A stretch of 64,000 bases of DNA from Verrucomicrobiota bacterium. GTDB lineage: Bacteria; Verrucomicrobiota; Verrucomicrobiia; CAIQCK01. The stretch spans positions 248,001 through 312,000 of the forward strand of contig JACRQF010000009.1 of NCBI GenBank assembly GCA_016222825.1. Direction: 5' to 3'. Position 1 is the first letter of the stretch. Each line of letters opens with the position of its first letter. The position numbers and the translations under genes were made by a program. This document shows positions 17,479 through 25,500 of this stretch, piece after piece. Under the pieces are notes generated by a model. The model made no database searches and was not told the DNA's origin. It worked only from the letters and a program-made list of their open reading frames with translations.

Positions 17479-19287
17479 ATGAATCGCCGATTTGTTTATC
17501 ACTGCCTGGCGTTGTTGATCGCCGCGGCTACAGTCTTTCACGGCGCTGAATCGGCGGAACTGTTTCCGACGGACTCCCGTTCCTGGGCGCGCGCGGGCAA
17601 CGCCGTGGTGGCGACGGATTTCTCGAAGGTCGGGCCGGCCGGCGCGTTGATCACCGGGCGGCGCGAGAAGGGAAAGTGGAAGCTCATTCCGTTCGAGACG
17701 GCGGAGTGGAAAGGCACGGCGCTCTCGGCCTATGCGCAGACCGGCCCGCCCGCGGTGCGGCTGCCACTGGCGGCGCGCGGCTGGCACGCGGTGTATGTCG
17801 GCTTGGCGACAACGTCGGGCGGCTTCGGCACGGGCGGGAATGGGATGAAGGCGCGATTGAGCGACGAGCCGGTCTTCAAACGGATGGCTTGCAATCTCGC
17901 GCTGCTGTCCAACCGTCGCGGCGTGATTCAGGAACAGTTCCTCACCGTGGCTGAGCTGAAAGGCCAGTCGGTCGAAATCGCGCCACTGCCCGGTCTTCCC
18001 GCCACGGTTTGCTACGTGAAGCTGGTGCCGCTGACAGCAGAGGAAGCGCGGAACTGGACGGCGAGCCGCACAGCGCCGCTGATGCGCACATCCATCGCGA
18101 CGTTCGACGGGCACAGTTGGATATGGCCCTATCGCCCACGTAGCGCCGCTGAGTTGCAGGAGGAGTTTCGTGGGTTTGAAGACTCCGACATTGGCAAGTG
18201 GTGGTTCCAGGTGTGCGGAGCGGATTTGGTCTGCTATCCCTCGAAGGTCGGCAACATCCCCGGCGAGGGCACCACGGATTTCCCCAGCAGCACCTACGCG
18301 GCTTACACGCGCACGCTCCAGGATCTTTTCAAGAAGGGAATCAATCCGCTGCGAGTGGCGCGCGAGGCGGCTCGGGCGCAGGGCGTCGAGTTTCACGTGA
18401 TGCTCCGGCCCGCCGGCTGGAAAGGGTCCATGCCCTACGAGGAGACGTTCAACAGCAGGTTCTTCGACGCGCACCCGGAGTGGCGCTGCGTGGACCGCGA
18501 CGGCACGCCGACGTTCTACATGAGCTACGCCGTGCCGGAAGTGCGGCGGCATCTGCTGAAGATTCTCCGCGAGACGCTCGCGCTGCAACCGGAGGGCGTG
18601 GGCTTCCTCTTCAACCGCGGGATGCCGATGATGCTGTGGGAGGAGGCGTTCTGCAAACGGTTCCGCGAACGCCACCAAGCTGACGCGCGCGAAGTCGCCG
18701 AGGACGACCCGCGCATCCTGGCGACGCGCGCGGAGATCATGACGGAGTTCATGGCGGAAGTGCGCGCGTTGCTCGACGAGACTGCGCGCGCCCAGGGCCG
18801 CAAGGCGCGATACAAGATTTCGCTCGGCACGTTCAGCAGGGAAGCCGACAACCGGAAGTTCGGCTTCGACCTGCCCTTGTGGATCAAGCGTGGGCTGGTG
18901 GATGAACTGGCGGTGGCGTGGTTCGCATACCACACGTCGTTCGCGCCGCCGGACATGGCCTACTACCGGCGCATCACGGCCGGCACGAAGGTGGGCGTCT
19001 GTCCATTCGTCATCGCCTGGAAAACCGGCAAGCCTCAGGAACTCTGCAAGAAGGTCGCCGACTACTACGCCGCAGGCGCGAGCGGCATCGCCATCTGGGA
19101 CCCGCAGGTGCACAGAGGCTGGCCGGAAGGTTCGCCCGGCAATGCTTTCGATGTGCTGGGCCGCCTCGGCGACCGCGACCGCATCGCCCGCTGGGCCAAG
19201 AACGGCGTGCCCCAGCCACTGACGATTCCGCTCACGCGACTCGACGACAATTATTTCAGCCGCTGGTTCCCGAACACTGGATTCTAA
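17479..19287 (+). CDS. Exported putative glycosyl-hydrolase-like TIM-barrel protein
   Basis: A 602-residue protein starting at ATG 17479, 11 bases after uxaC, with a signal peptide (~1-27). The first ~200 residues look like a beta-sandwich (ARGWHAVYVGLATTSGGFGTG). From ~215 the pattern fits a (beta/alpha)8 barrel: GVEFHVMLRPAGW, HPEWRCVDRDGTPTFYMSYAVPEVRRHLLKIL, GVGFLFNRGMPMMLWEEAFCKRF, ARYKISLGTF and VGVCPFVIAWKTG. This resembles the loosely defined GH10-like/GHL barrels, but I cannot name the family or catalytic residues with confidence. The C-terminus ends DDNYFSRWFPNTGF. Its place between uxaC and a GH13 protein supports a glycan role. Confidence 0.75.
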   Translation: MNRRFVYHCLALLIAAATVFHGAESAELFPTDSRSWARAGNAVVATDFSKVGPAGALITGRREKGKWKLIPFETAEWKGTALSAYAQTGPPAVRLPLAARGWHAVYVGLATTSGGFGTGGNGMKARLSDEPVFKRMACNLALLSNRRGVIQEQFLTVAELKGQSVEIAPLPGLPATVCYVKLVPLTAEEARNWTASRTAPLMRTSIATFDGHSWIWPYRPRSAAELQEEFRGFEDSDIGKWWFQVCGADLVCYPSKVGNIPGEGTTDFPSSTYAAYTRTLQDLFKKGINPLRVAREAARAQGVEFHVMLRPAGWKGSMPYEETFNSRFFDAHPEWRCVDRDGTPTFYMSYAVPEVRRHLLKILRETLALQPEGVGFLFNRGMPMMLWEEAFCKRFRERHQADAREVAEDDPRILATRAEIMTEFMAEVRALLDETARAQGRKARYKISLGTFSREADNRKFGFDLPLWIKRGLVDELAVAWFAYHTSFAPPDMAYYRRITAGTKVGVCPFVIAWKTGKPQELCKKVADYYAAGASGIAIWDPQVHRGWPEGSPGNAFDVLGRLGDRDRIARWAKNGVPQPLTIPLTRLDDNYFSRWFPNTGF

Positions 19288-19291
19288 CCCC

Positions 19292-20686
19292 ATGAAAACA
19301 ACCCGACTCCTATTGATCGTTCTCTGGTCAACCGCCATCGCCCTCGCCGCCGAGCCAGCGAAACACCTCGCGTCGCTCCACGCCCGCCCGTCGCCGGAGT
19401 GGCTCACGCGCGGTGTCATGTATCAAGTCTGGCTGCGAGGGTTCACGCCGGAGGGGACGCTGCGCGCCGCGACGAAGCGGCTGCCGCAGGTGGCGGAACT
19501 CGGCGCGAACATCATCTACCTCTGCCCCGTGCAGCTTCAGGATCCCGACATGCGGCAGGAGTTCTGGAGCAAGCGCCAGAAGGCATCCGGCACCAATAAT
19601 CCGCGCAATCCGTATCGCATCAAGGGCTACAATCGCATTGACCCGGAGTATGGCAGCGAGAGCGACCTGCGCGCGTTCATCGCCACGGCGCACAAGCTCG
19701 GCATGCGCGTGCTGCTGGACCTCGTCTATTTCCACTGCGGGCCAACGTCGCCGCTGACAAAACATCCCGAGTTCTTCAAGCGCGACGCATCGGGAAAGAT
19801 CTCGACCGGCCAGTGGAACTTCCCCGTCTTCGACTTCAACAACCGCCAGCTCCGCGAGCATCTCTGGGCGAACATGGAGCATTGGGTGAAGGATTTTGAT
19901 GTGGACGGCTTCCGCTGCGACGTGTCCGACGCCGTGCCGCTGGATTTCTGGGAGGAAGCCCGCACACGGCTTGAACCGCTCCGACCCGACCTCGTCATCC
20001 TCGCTGAAGGCCAGCGCAAGGACGATCCACTCAAGGCGTTCGACATCAACTACAACTTCACTTGGCTCCACGCGGTTCAGGCCGTCTTCACGCGCGGCCT
20101 GCCGGCGGCGTCGTTGCGCGCGCTCTGGCAGAAGATGCGCGACGAACGCCCGCGCGGCGCGCGGTTCATCCGCTACACCGAGAACCACGACATCGTCAAC
20201 GACCTGCTGCGCGCGGAGGTGGTCATGGGCGAGCGCGGCGCGGCGGCGATGACTGCCGTCCACTTCACGCTCGACGGCGTGCCGTTGCTCTACAACGGCC
20301 AGGAGATCGGCGATACGTCGTTGCAGAGCATCTACGCGCGCTGGCCAGTGCGATGGGAAGCCGCCTGTCTGCCGAAGGCGAAGGCGAAGTTCGCGTTCCA
20401 CCAGAAGCTCTGTCAGTTGCGCCGCACCGAGCCGGCGCTGACCAGCGGCGAAGTCGTCTGGCTCGACAACGACCAGCCCGACGCCGTCCTCTCCTTCCTC
20501 CGCCGCGCCGGCAACGAGGAGATCGTCACCGTCGCCAGCCTCTCGAACCGCAAGCTCAAGGTGCAGGTCGAGTTGCCGGGCAAATTCAGCCCGCTCGTTT
20601 CCGACGGAGCAAAACCCATCGCATCTGCAGCGAAACTTACACTCGATCTCGACGCGTGCAGCTATTTCGTCGGCAAGAAGCAGTAG
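19292..20686 (+). CDS. Exported GH13 alpha-amylase-family protein
   Basis: A 464-residue protein with a signal peptide (~1-20), starting 4 bases after the previous stop. The GH13 catalytic set is complete: nucleophile D210 in VDGFRCDVSDAVP, acid/base E239 in LVILAEGQ, and stabiliser D300 in YTENHDIVND. The conserved opening (MYQVWLRGFTPEGTL) and the strand GMRVLLDLVYFHCGP are also present. The C-terminal sandwich is short. Expected activity is on alpha-glucosidic links outside the cytoplasm, or on trehalose/sucrose-type substrates; specificity cannot be read from the sequence. In the context of a sulfated-glycan locus, alpha-glucan cleavage is somewhat unexpected. Confidence 0.9.
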   Translation: MKTTRLLLIVLWSTAIALAAEPAKHLASLHARPSPEWLTRGVMYQVWLRGFTPEGTLRAATKRLPQVAELGANIIYLCPVQLQDPDMRQEFWSKRQKASGTNNPRNPYRIKGYNRIDPEYGSESDLRAFIATAHKLGMRVLLDLVYFHCGPTSPLTKHPEFFKRDASGKISTGQWNFPVFDFNNRQLREHLWANMEHWVKDFDVDGFRCDVSDAVPLDFWEEARTRLEPLRPDLVILAEGQRKDDPLKAFDINYNFTWLHAVQAVFTRGLPAASLRALWQKMRDERPRGARFIRYTENHDIVNDLLRAEVVMGERGAAAMTAVHFTLDGVPLLYNGQEIGDTSLQSIYARWPVRWEAACLPKAKAKFAFHQKLCQLRRTEPALTSGEVVWLDNDQPDAVLSFLRRAGNEEIVTVASLSNRKLKVQVELPGKFSPLVSDGAKPIASAAKLTLDLDACSYFVGKKQ

Positions 20687-20704
20687 CCCCCGCAAAGGAG
20701 AACA

Positions 20705-21940
20705 ATGAAACAAGCGCCAATCCTAGCCCTCGCTGTGGTGTTAAGTGCGACGACTCTGCTCGCAGCAAGTCCCGACATCATCGTCAGGACCGACGTTCTA
20801 TTCGGCAACGCGGCGAATGTGCGCGTGCAGAAAGTCGGGCCGGGGACGGAGGTGCGGTTCACGCCGGACCCGCACGGCGGGCCGGAGTGTTTGTGGTTTT
20901 GTTTCCGCGTGTGCCGGCCGCATTCGCGCGGCGGCGCGCTGGGCAAGTTGAGGCTCGTGCTCGAATGCCCGGAGACGATGCTCGGCGGCGGCAATCCAGC
21001 GAACTTCCGGCCGGTGTTCCGGCCTGCGGGCGGCGATTGGGATCGGACCGATGCGCCGGAACTGATCGAGCTTCCCGATGGGCGCAAACAAGCGGCGTGG
21101 ACGCTCGATGCCGCGAAGCCTTCGCTGGACTTCGCGTTCGCATTTCCCTATGGGCGAGCGGAACTGGAGCGGATGGTCAAGGAAACCGGCGGCTACTGGC
21201 GCGTGGACACGATCGGTGTCAGCCAGGGCGGACGACCGTTGCTGCGGTTGAGCAACGACTACGGCAAACCGAAGGGTGATCAGCCCGGCTTGTATCTGAT
21301 GTCGCGACAACACTCCGCCGAGGTCAGCGGCGGCTGGGTGCTCGACGGCGTGCTGCGGCGGTTTGCGGAACTCGGCGACGCCGCGCCGTTGGTGTGGGCG
21401 GTGCCGTTGAGCAATATTGACGGCGTGGAGCAGGGCGACTATGGCAAAGACAATTTCCCTTACGACGTGAACCGCGCGTGGGGCAATCCGCCGATGCGCC
21501 ACGAGACGCTGGTGTTCCAGCAGGATATGCGCCGCTGGGCAAAGCGGTGCCGCCCAGTGGCGGGCTGTGATTTCCACGCGCCGGGTGCGAGCGAGGCGGA
21601 GGGTATCTACGCCTTCATCCACAAGTCGGAGAAATATCTGGACGTGGCGAAGCAGGCGAAAGAGTGGAGCGATGCGGCCGGCGAGGCGTTGGGGCCGGAA
21701 TTTGCGGCGAAGAAGTTCACGCGCTCCGGTGACTACAATTCGCGTTGGAACACGCCGCGCTTCGGTGGCTTTTGCCAGGAGGAGATGAAGATGCCCGGCA
21801 TCGCCTTCGAGACGCCGTATGCGATGATCCAGAAGACCGTGATGACGCGCGAGAAATATCAAGAAGCCGGCCGTCGCATCGCCGACGCGCTCGCCGCGCG
21901 CGCAAAGTGTGCGACGAACAAGCAGCCGAGCCAGCCATGA
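20705..21940 (+). CDS. Exported M14-family zinc carboxypeptidase-like protein
   Basis: A 411-residue protein with a signal peptide (~1-22) and AAAGGAG before the ATG. An N-terminal beta domain (~25-140) precedes the M14 fold. Zinc ligands are visible as H-S-A-E in LMSRQHSAEVSGGWVLDG and His in GCDFHAPGASEAEGIYAFIH; the general-base Glu fits GIAFETPYAMIQ. This is the domain order of cytosolic-carboxypeptidase-like (M14-type) enzymes with an N-terminal sandwich. It could trim peptides or an amide-linked substituent. The stop overlaps the next start (ATGA), so both are probably translated together. Confidence 0.87.
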   Translation: MKQAPILALAVVLSATTLLAASPDIIVRTDVLFGNAANVRVQKVGPGTEVRFTPDPHGGPECLWFCFRVCRPHSRGGALGKLRLVLECPETMLGGGNPANFRPVFRPAGGDWDRTDAPELIELPDGRKQAAWTLDAAKPSLDFAFAFPYGRAELERMVKETGGYWRVDTIGVSQGGRPLLRLSNDYGKPKGDQPGLYLMSRQHSAEVSGGWVLDGVLRRFAELGDAAPLVWAVPLSNIDGVEQGDYGKDNFPYDVNRAWGNPPMRHETLVFQQDMRRWAKRCRPVAGCDFHAPGASEAEGIYAFIHKSEKYLDVAKQAKEWSDAAGEALGPEFAAKKFTRSGDYNSRWNTPRFGGFCQEEMKMPGIAFETPYAMIQKTVMTREKYQEAGRRIADALAARAKCATNKQPSQP

Positions 21941-23493
21941 GTTTGCTTCGCATGAACCGTGCGGTGACGAGTCGGTTTGGAGTCCCGGCTTCAGCCGGCT
22001 ACTCGCCCCACCGGCTAAAACCGGGACTCCGAACACGAAGCCACATCCTCGCGATCTTTGTGGCATGTATGCTGGCGGCGTGGGCTGCGACAAATGCCGC
22101 CGAGTCTTCACCGCGTCGCGTCTTCCGTGCCGGTGCGGCCACGAGCAACATCACGCCGCCGCTGGGCACGAGTTTGGCGGGGAGTTTTTGGGATGCCAAG
22201 GCCACGCACATTCACGATGAGCAACTCGTGCGATGTCTCGCGCTTGACGACGGGATGACGAAGCTGGTGTTCGCCATGGTGGATGCTTGCCTGATTGAGC
22301 GCGGCGTTTTCGACGACGCAAAGCGGCAGGTTCACGAGGCCACGGGGTTGCCGATGGAAAACATGACGATGGCCGCCACGCACTCGCACTCGTGCGGCAC
22401 GCTTACGAGCGTTCACCAGAGCGAGGCGGACCCGGCGTATCAGCGATTTGCGGCGCGGCGTATCACCGACGGTGTCATACGCGCGCTCAACAACCTCGCG
22501 CCGGCGCGCATCGCGTGGGGTTGCGGCGAGGTGCCGGGACAGGTGTTCAACCGCCGCTGGAAGATGAAGCCCGGCACACCGCTGCCGAACCCGTTCGGTG
22601 GCTTCGACAAGGTGCAGACGAATCCCGGTTCAGTGATCAATCCTGGCGGCGGCAAGTCTTCGGGCCTCGCGCCGAATCCGAATCTGCTCGAACCCGCCGG
22701 GCCGACGGACCCGCAGGTGTGGTTCATCTCCGTGCGCGCTGCCGACGGCCGGCCCGTGGCGTTGCTGGCGAACTACTCGCTTCACTACGTCGGCGGGACG
22801 CGCGCCGGGGAGATTTCGGCAGACTACTTCGGCATGTTCGCCGACCGCGTCCAAGAGTTGCTCGGCGCCGACCGTCTCGATCCGCCGTTCGTCGGCATCC
22901 TCTCGAACGGCGCCAGCGGCGATATCAATAACATTGACTACCGCAAGCCGCGAACGATCCAGCCGCCTTACGCGCGCATGAAGGCCGTCGCCAACGAGGT
23001 TGCGCAGGAGGTCATGCGCGTCGAGAAGATGCTGACGTATCGCGATTGGGTGCCGCTCGGCGTCGCGCAGAAGGACGTGACGCTCGCCCTGCGTCTGCCC
23101 ACAAAGGCGGAAGCGGACAAGGCGCGCGAGGTCGTGAAGGGCGTGAAAACCTATCCGCGCATGGTGACTGTCGAGGAGAAGTATGCGCGCGAGACCGTCA
23201 CGCTGGCCGGTTTTCCGCCACGGGTCTCCGCACCGTTACAGGTGGTCAAGATCGGCGACTTGCGCGTCTGGGCGATTCCCGCCGAGGTCTTCTGCGAGAT
23301 CGGCCTCGAACTGAAACGCCGGCATCCGGCGAGTTTCGTCCTCGCGCTCGCCAACGGCTACCACGGCTATCTGCCGACGCCCGCGCAGCACGCGCTCGGC
23401 GGCTACGAAACGTGGCGCGCCATCTCAAGCTGTCTCGAAGTGGACGCCTCGACCAAGATCGTGTCGGCGTTGGAAGAACTTCTCGGAAAATAG
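21937..23493 (+). CDS. Neutral/alkaline ceramidase-like exported protein, copy 1, with a palindromic element in its leader
   Basis: A 518-residue protein starting at ATG 21937 (ATGA overlap); ATG 21952 is an alternative. The domain is the neutral/alkaline non-lysosomal ceramidase-like fold: RAGAATSNITPPLGT, MTMAATHSHSCGT (zinc and catalytic region), VALLANYSLHYVGGT, GILSNGASGDINN and FVLALANGYHGYLPTPAQHALGGYE. Many bacterial members are not true ceramidases and sit in glycan loci. The leader is unusual: ~20 residues (GVPASAGYSPHRLKPGL) encoded by a 60-bp palindrome lie between the start codon and the hydrophobic core ILAIFVACMLAAWAATNAA, giving a very long Arg-rich n-region. A shorter true start after the element is not available as ATG. 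Confidence 0.85.
   Translation: MSLLRMNRAVTSRFGVPASAGYSPHRLKPGLRTRSHILAIFVACMLAAWAATNAAESSPRRVFRAGAATSNITPPLGTSLAGSFWDAKATHIHDEQLVRCLALDDGMTKLVFAMVDACLIERGVFDDAKRQVHEATGLPMENMTMAATHSHSCGTLTSVHQSEADPAYQRFAARRITDGVIRALNNLAPARIAWGCGEVPGQVFNRRWKMKPGTPLPNPFGGFDKVQTNPGSVINPGGGKSSGLAPNPNLLEPAGPTDPQVWFISVRAADGRPVALLANYSLHYVGGTRAGEISADYFGMFADRVQELLGADRLDPPFVGILSNGASGDINNIDYRKPRTIQPPYARMKAVANEVAQEVMRVEKMLTYRDWVPLGVAQKDVTLALRLPTKAEADKAREVVKGVKTYPRMVTVEEKYARETVTLAGFPPRVSAPLQVVKIGDLRVWAIPAEVFCEIGLELKRRHPASFVLALANGYHGYLPTPAQHALGGYETWRAISSCLEVDASTKIVSALEELLGK
21975..22034. repeat. 60-bp palindromic element in the signal-peptide region
   Basis: Arms at 21975-21998 and 22011-22034 (24 bases, 3 mismatches) flank a 12-base loop. 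The core is GGAGTCCCGG...AGCCGG and its complement. It has the same 24-12-24 layout as the element at 12188-12247 but an unrelated sequence. It keeps the ceramidase-like frame open. Confidence 0.82.
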
Positions 23494-23572
23494 AGTGACG
23501 GGGCGCGTGTTTCGCGCGCCGGAGGATTCTTTCGCGTTGACGCTTTCACGCAGCCGCGTAGCCTGTGCGCTC

Positions 23573-25282
23573 ATGTTAGCCAACGTCAGACCGTTCGCCG
23601 TTGCCGTCGCCCTGCTGGCAGTCGCCGCGCTGTCACAGGCGGCCCAGTTCTCCGAACTGTGGGGCCAGCACGGCGAGAAATACAATCCCGCTGGTGTGTT
23701 GCCGGATTTTTCCTTCGCAGGCTACGAACGCGGCGAGAAGGCGATCCCGGAGCGCGCGGCGGAGGTGTCGGTGAAAAGCTTCGGCGCGGTCGGCGATGGC
23801 AAGAGCAACGATACTGCGGCCTTCAAGCGCGCGATCGAGGAAGCTGCCGGCAAGGTCATCGGTATTCCCGCGGGCCGCTATGTGCTGTCCGACGTGCTGG
23901 AGATCGGCAGCAGCGGCACCGTGCTCAAGGGCGCGGGTGCGGACAAGACGGTGCTGGTGTTCGTCAAGAGCCTCCAGGAGCTGCGCCCGACCTCCGCCGA
24001 GACGGGCAGCGGCAAACCGACGACCGCATGGTCGTGGTCCGGCGGCCTCGTGTGGTTCAAGGGCAGGAATCCGGTTGGTCGGGTGCTCACGGAAGTCGAA
24101 GCGCCCGGCGCCAAGCGTGGCGACACGAGCGTGCCCGTCGCCGATGCCTCGCAGTTCAAAGCCGGCCAGGACGTGGCGGTGTCGGTGAAGGACGACAGCG
24201 AGGGCAGCTTCGTGAAATACATCTTCCGCGACCGGCCGGAGGATGCGAAGAAGCTCGTCGGCAGGCACGGCTACCGCTACGCGGCGCGAATCCGCGAGGT
24301 CAAAGAAAAGGCCGTCGTTCTCGACCGCTCGCTGCGTTTCGACCTGCGGCCGGAATGGTCGGCGTCACTGTGCGCCTTTGCGCCCGACTTGCAGCAGTCG
24401 GGCATCGAGGACCTCACGTTCGAGTTTCCGCGCCAGCCGTATCGCGCGCATTGGGAGGAGGACGGCTACAACGCGATCCAGTTCGACAACTGCGCGCATT
24501 GCTGGGCGCGGCGGCTGGTTATCCACAACAGCGACAGCGGCATCTACCTGAAGGGGTTCTTCTGCACGGTTAGCGACGTGGTCTTCACCGCGAACCGCCG
24601 GGCGCTGTCAAAAGGCGAGACCGGCCATCACGGCATCGAAGCCGACGGCGTGGACAACCTCGTCACGCGCTTCCAGTTCAAGACGCGCTTCTTCCACGAG
24701 ATCACTGTTTCACACGCGCTCGGCAACGTTATCTCCGACGGCAGCGGGGTGTTGCTCACGCTCGACCATCACAAGGGCGCGCCTTACGAAAACCTCTTCA
24801 CCAACCTCGACACGGGCGAAGGTGGCCCGGAGATCTGGAAATCGGGCGGCCCGCCGGGTGTGGGTTTGCACTGCGCAGCCGGCGCGACTTTCTGGAACAT
24901 CCGCGGCAAACGGGAGTCGGGCCTGCCGCCGGCGGGTTGGGGACCGTCCGGCTTGGTCTTTGTCGGGCTGAAGGGAGTTCTGCGGAAATCCGAGCAACGC
25001 ACCGGCTGGCATTACGAACCGATCCAGCCGGGCGCGCTCTCGCCGCCGAACCTTCATCTTGCCCAGCTCGCGCGGCGGCTGGCTACGAACGGTGTCGGCA
25101 CCGCTCCCGCGTCGCAGCGATGGACAACGATCACAGGTCAAGCCTTCGAGGCGAAGTTCGGAGGCATCAGCGGCGCGAACGTCATCTTCATTCTGCCCGA
25201 CGGCCGCCGCGCGTTCTATCCGCTCGCATCGCTCTCTGTCGAGAGCCGCGCCGCCGTGAACAAACTCGCCACTCCACGTTGA
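23573..25282 (+). CDS. Exported pectate-lyase-superfamily beta-helix protein with C-terminal SHD1-like domain
   Basis: A 569-residue protein. I choose ATG 23573 because it gives a clean signal peptide (PFAVAVALLAVAALSQAAQ); a GTG at 23495 would put 26 residues in front. The pectate_lyase_3 opening VKSFGAVGDGKSNDTAAFKR and PAGRYVLSDVLEIGSSGTVLKGAG are clear and are followed by a right-handed beta-helix (NCAHCWARRLVIHNSDSGIYLKG). The last ~60 residues (WTTITGQAFEAKFGGISGAN, PDGRRAFYPLASLS) look like an SHD1-type domain, common in planctomycetes and verrucomicrobia. It may cleave or bind a uronic-acid polymer. Catalytic residues are not identifiable by eye. Confidence 0.83.
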   Translation: MLANVRPFAVAVALLAVAALSQAAQFSELWGQHGEKYNPAGVLPDFSFAGYERGEKAIPERAAEVSVKSFGAVGDGKSNDTAAFKRAIEEAAGKVIGIPAGRYVLSDVLEIGSSGTVLKGAGADKTVLVFVKSLQELRPTSAETGSGKPTTAWSWSGGLVWFKGRNPVGRVLTEVEAPGAKRGDTSVPVADASQFKAGQDVAVSVKDDSEGSFVKYIFRDRPEDAKKLVGRHGYRYAARIREVKEKAVVLDRSLRFDLRPEWSASLCAFAPDLQQSGIEDLTFEFPRQPYRAHWEEDGYNAIQFDNCAHCWARRLVIHNSDSGIYLKGFFCTVSDVVFTANRRALSKGETGHHGIEADGVDNLVTRFQFKTRFFHEITVSHALGNVISDGSGVLLTLDHHKGAPYENLFTNLDTGEGGPEIWKSGGPPGVGLHCAAGATFWNIRGKRESGLPPAGWGPSGLVFVGLKGVLRKSEQRTGWHYEPIQPGALSPPNLHLAQLARRLATNGVGTAPASQRWTTITGQAFEAKFGGISGANVIFILPDGRRAFYPLASLSVESRAAVNKLATPR

Positions 25283-25305
25283 ACTAGGAGAATTCCCCCG
25301 CCATC

Positions 25306-25500
25306 ATGAACACCAAGCATCTAGCTGGCCGTGCATTCGCACTCCTGATAATTTGCCGGGGAAAGCTTCTGGCGCCGAACCGCCTCGCCGAACCGGCCGA
25401 CGCAGCCGCCGCGTTGCTGCGGGAGTCTTGCATCAGCGCGTCCGCTGACCGGCAAACCGTTTTGGACGCACTCCAACCGTTGGTTTCCGACACAAAATGA
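25306..25500 (+). CDS. Possible small gene upstream of and overlapping the galactonate-dehydratase-like gene
   Basis: A 64-residue frame with AGGAG about 15 bases before its ATG and a TGA that overlaps the next ATG as ATGA. The product has a weakly hydrophobic start (AFALLIICRG) and an acidic/alanine-rich helix, with no known motif. It could be a real small gene, a leader that couples translation to the next gene, or the remnant of a longer gene. Confidence 0.35.
   Translation: MNTKHLAGRAFALLIICRGKLLAPNRLAEPADAAAALLRESCISASADRQTVLDALQPLVSDTK

Noticed and set aside
17410-19419. 669-codon minus-strand frame
   Set aside because: Antisense to the TIM-barrel gene at 17479; biased composition, no motif.
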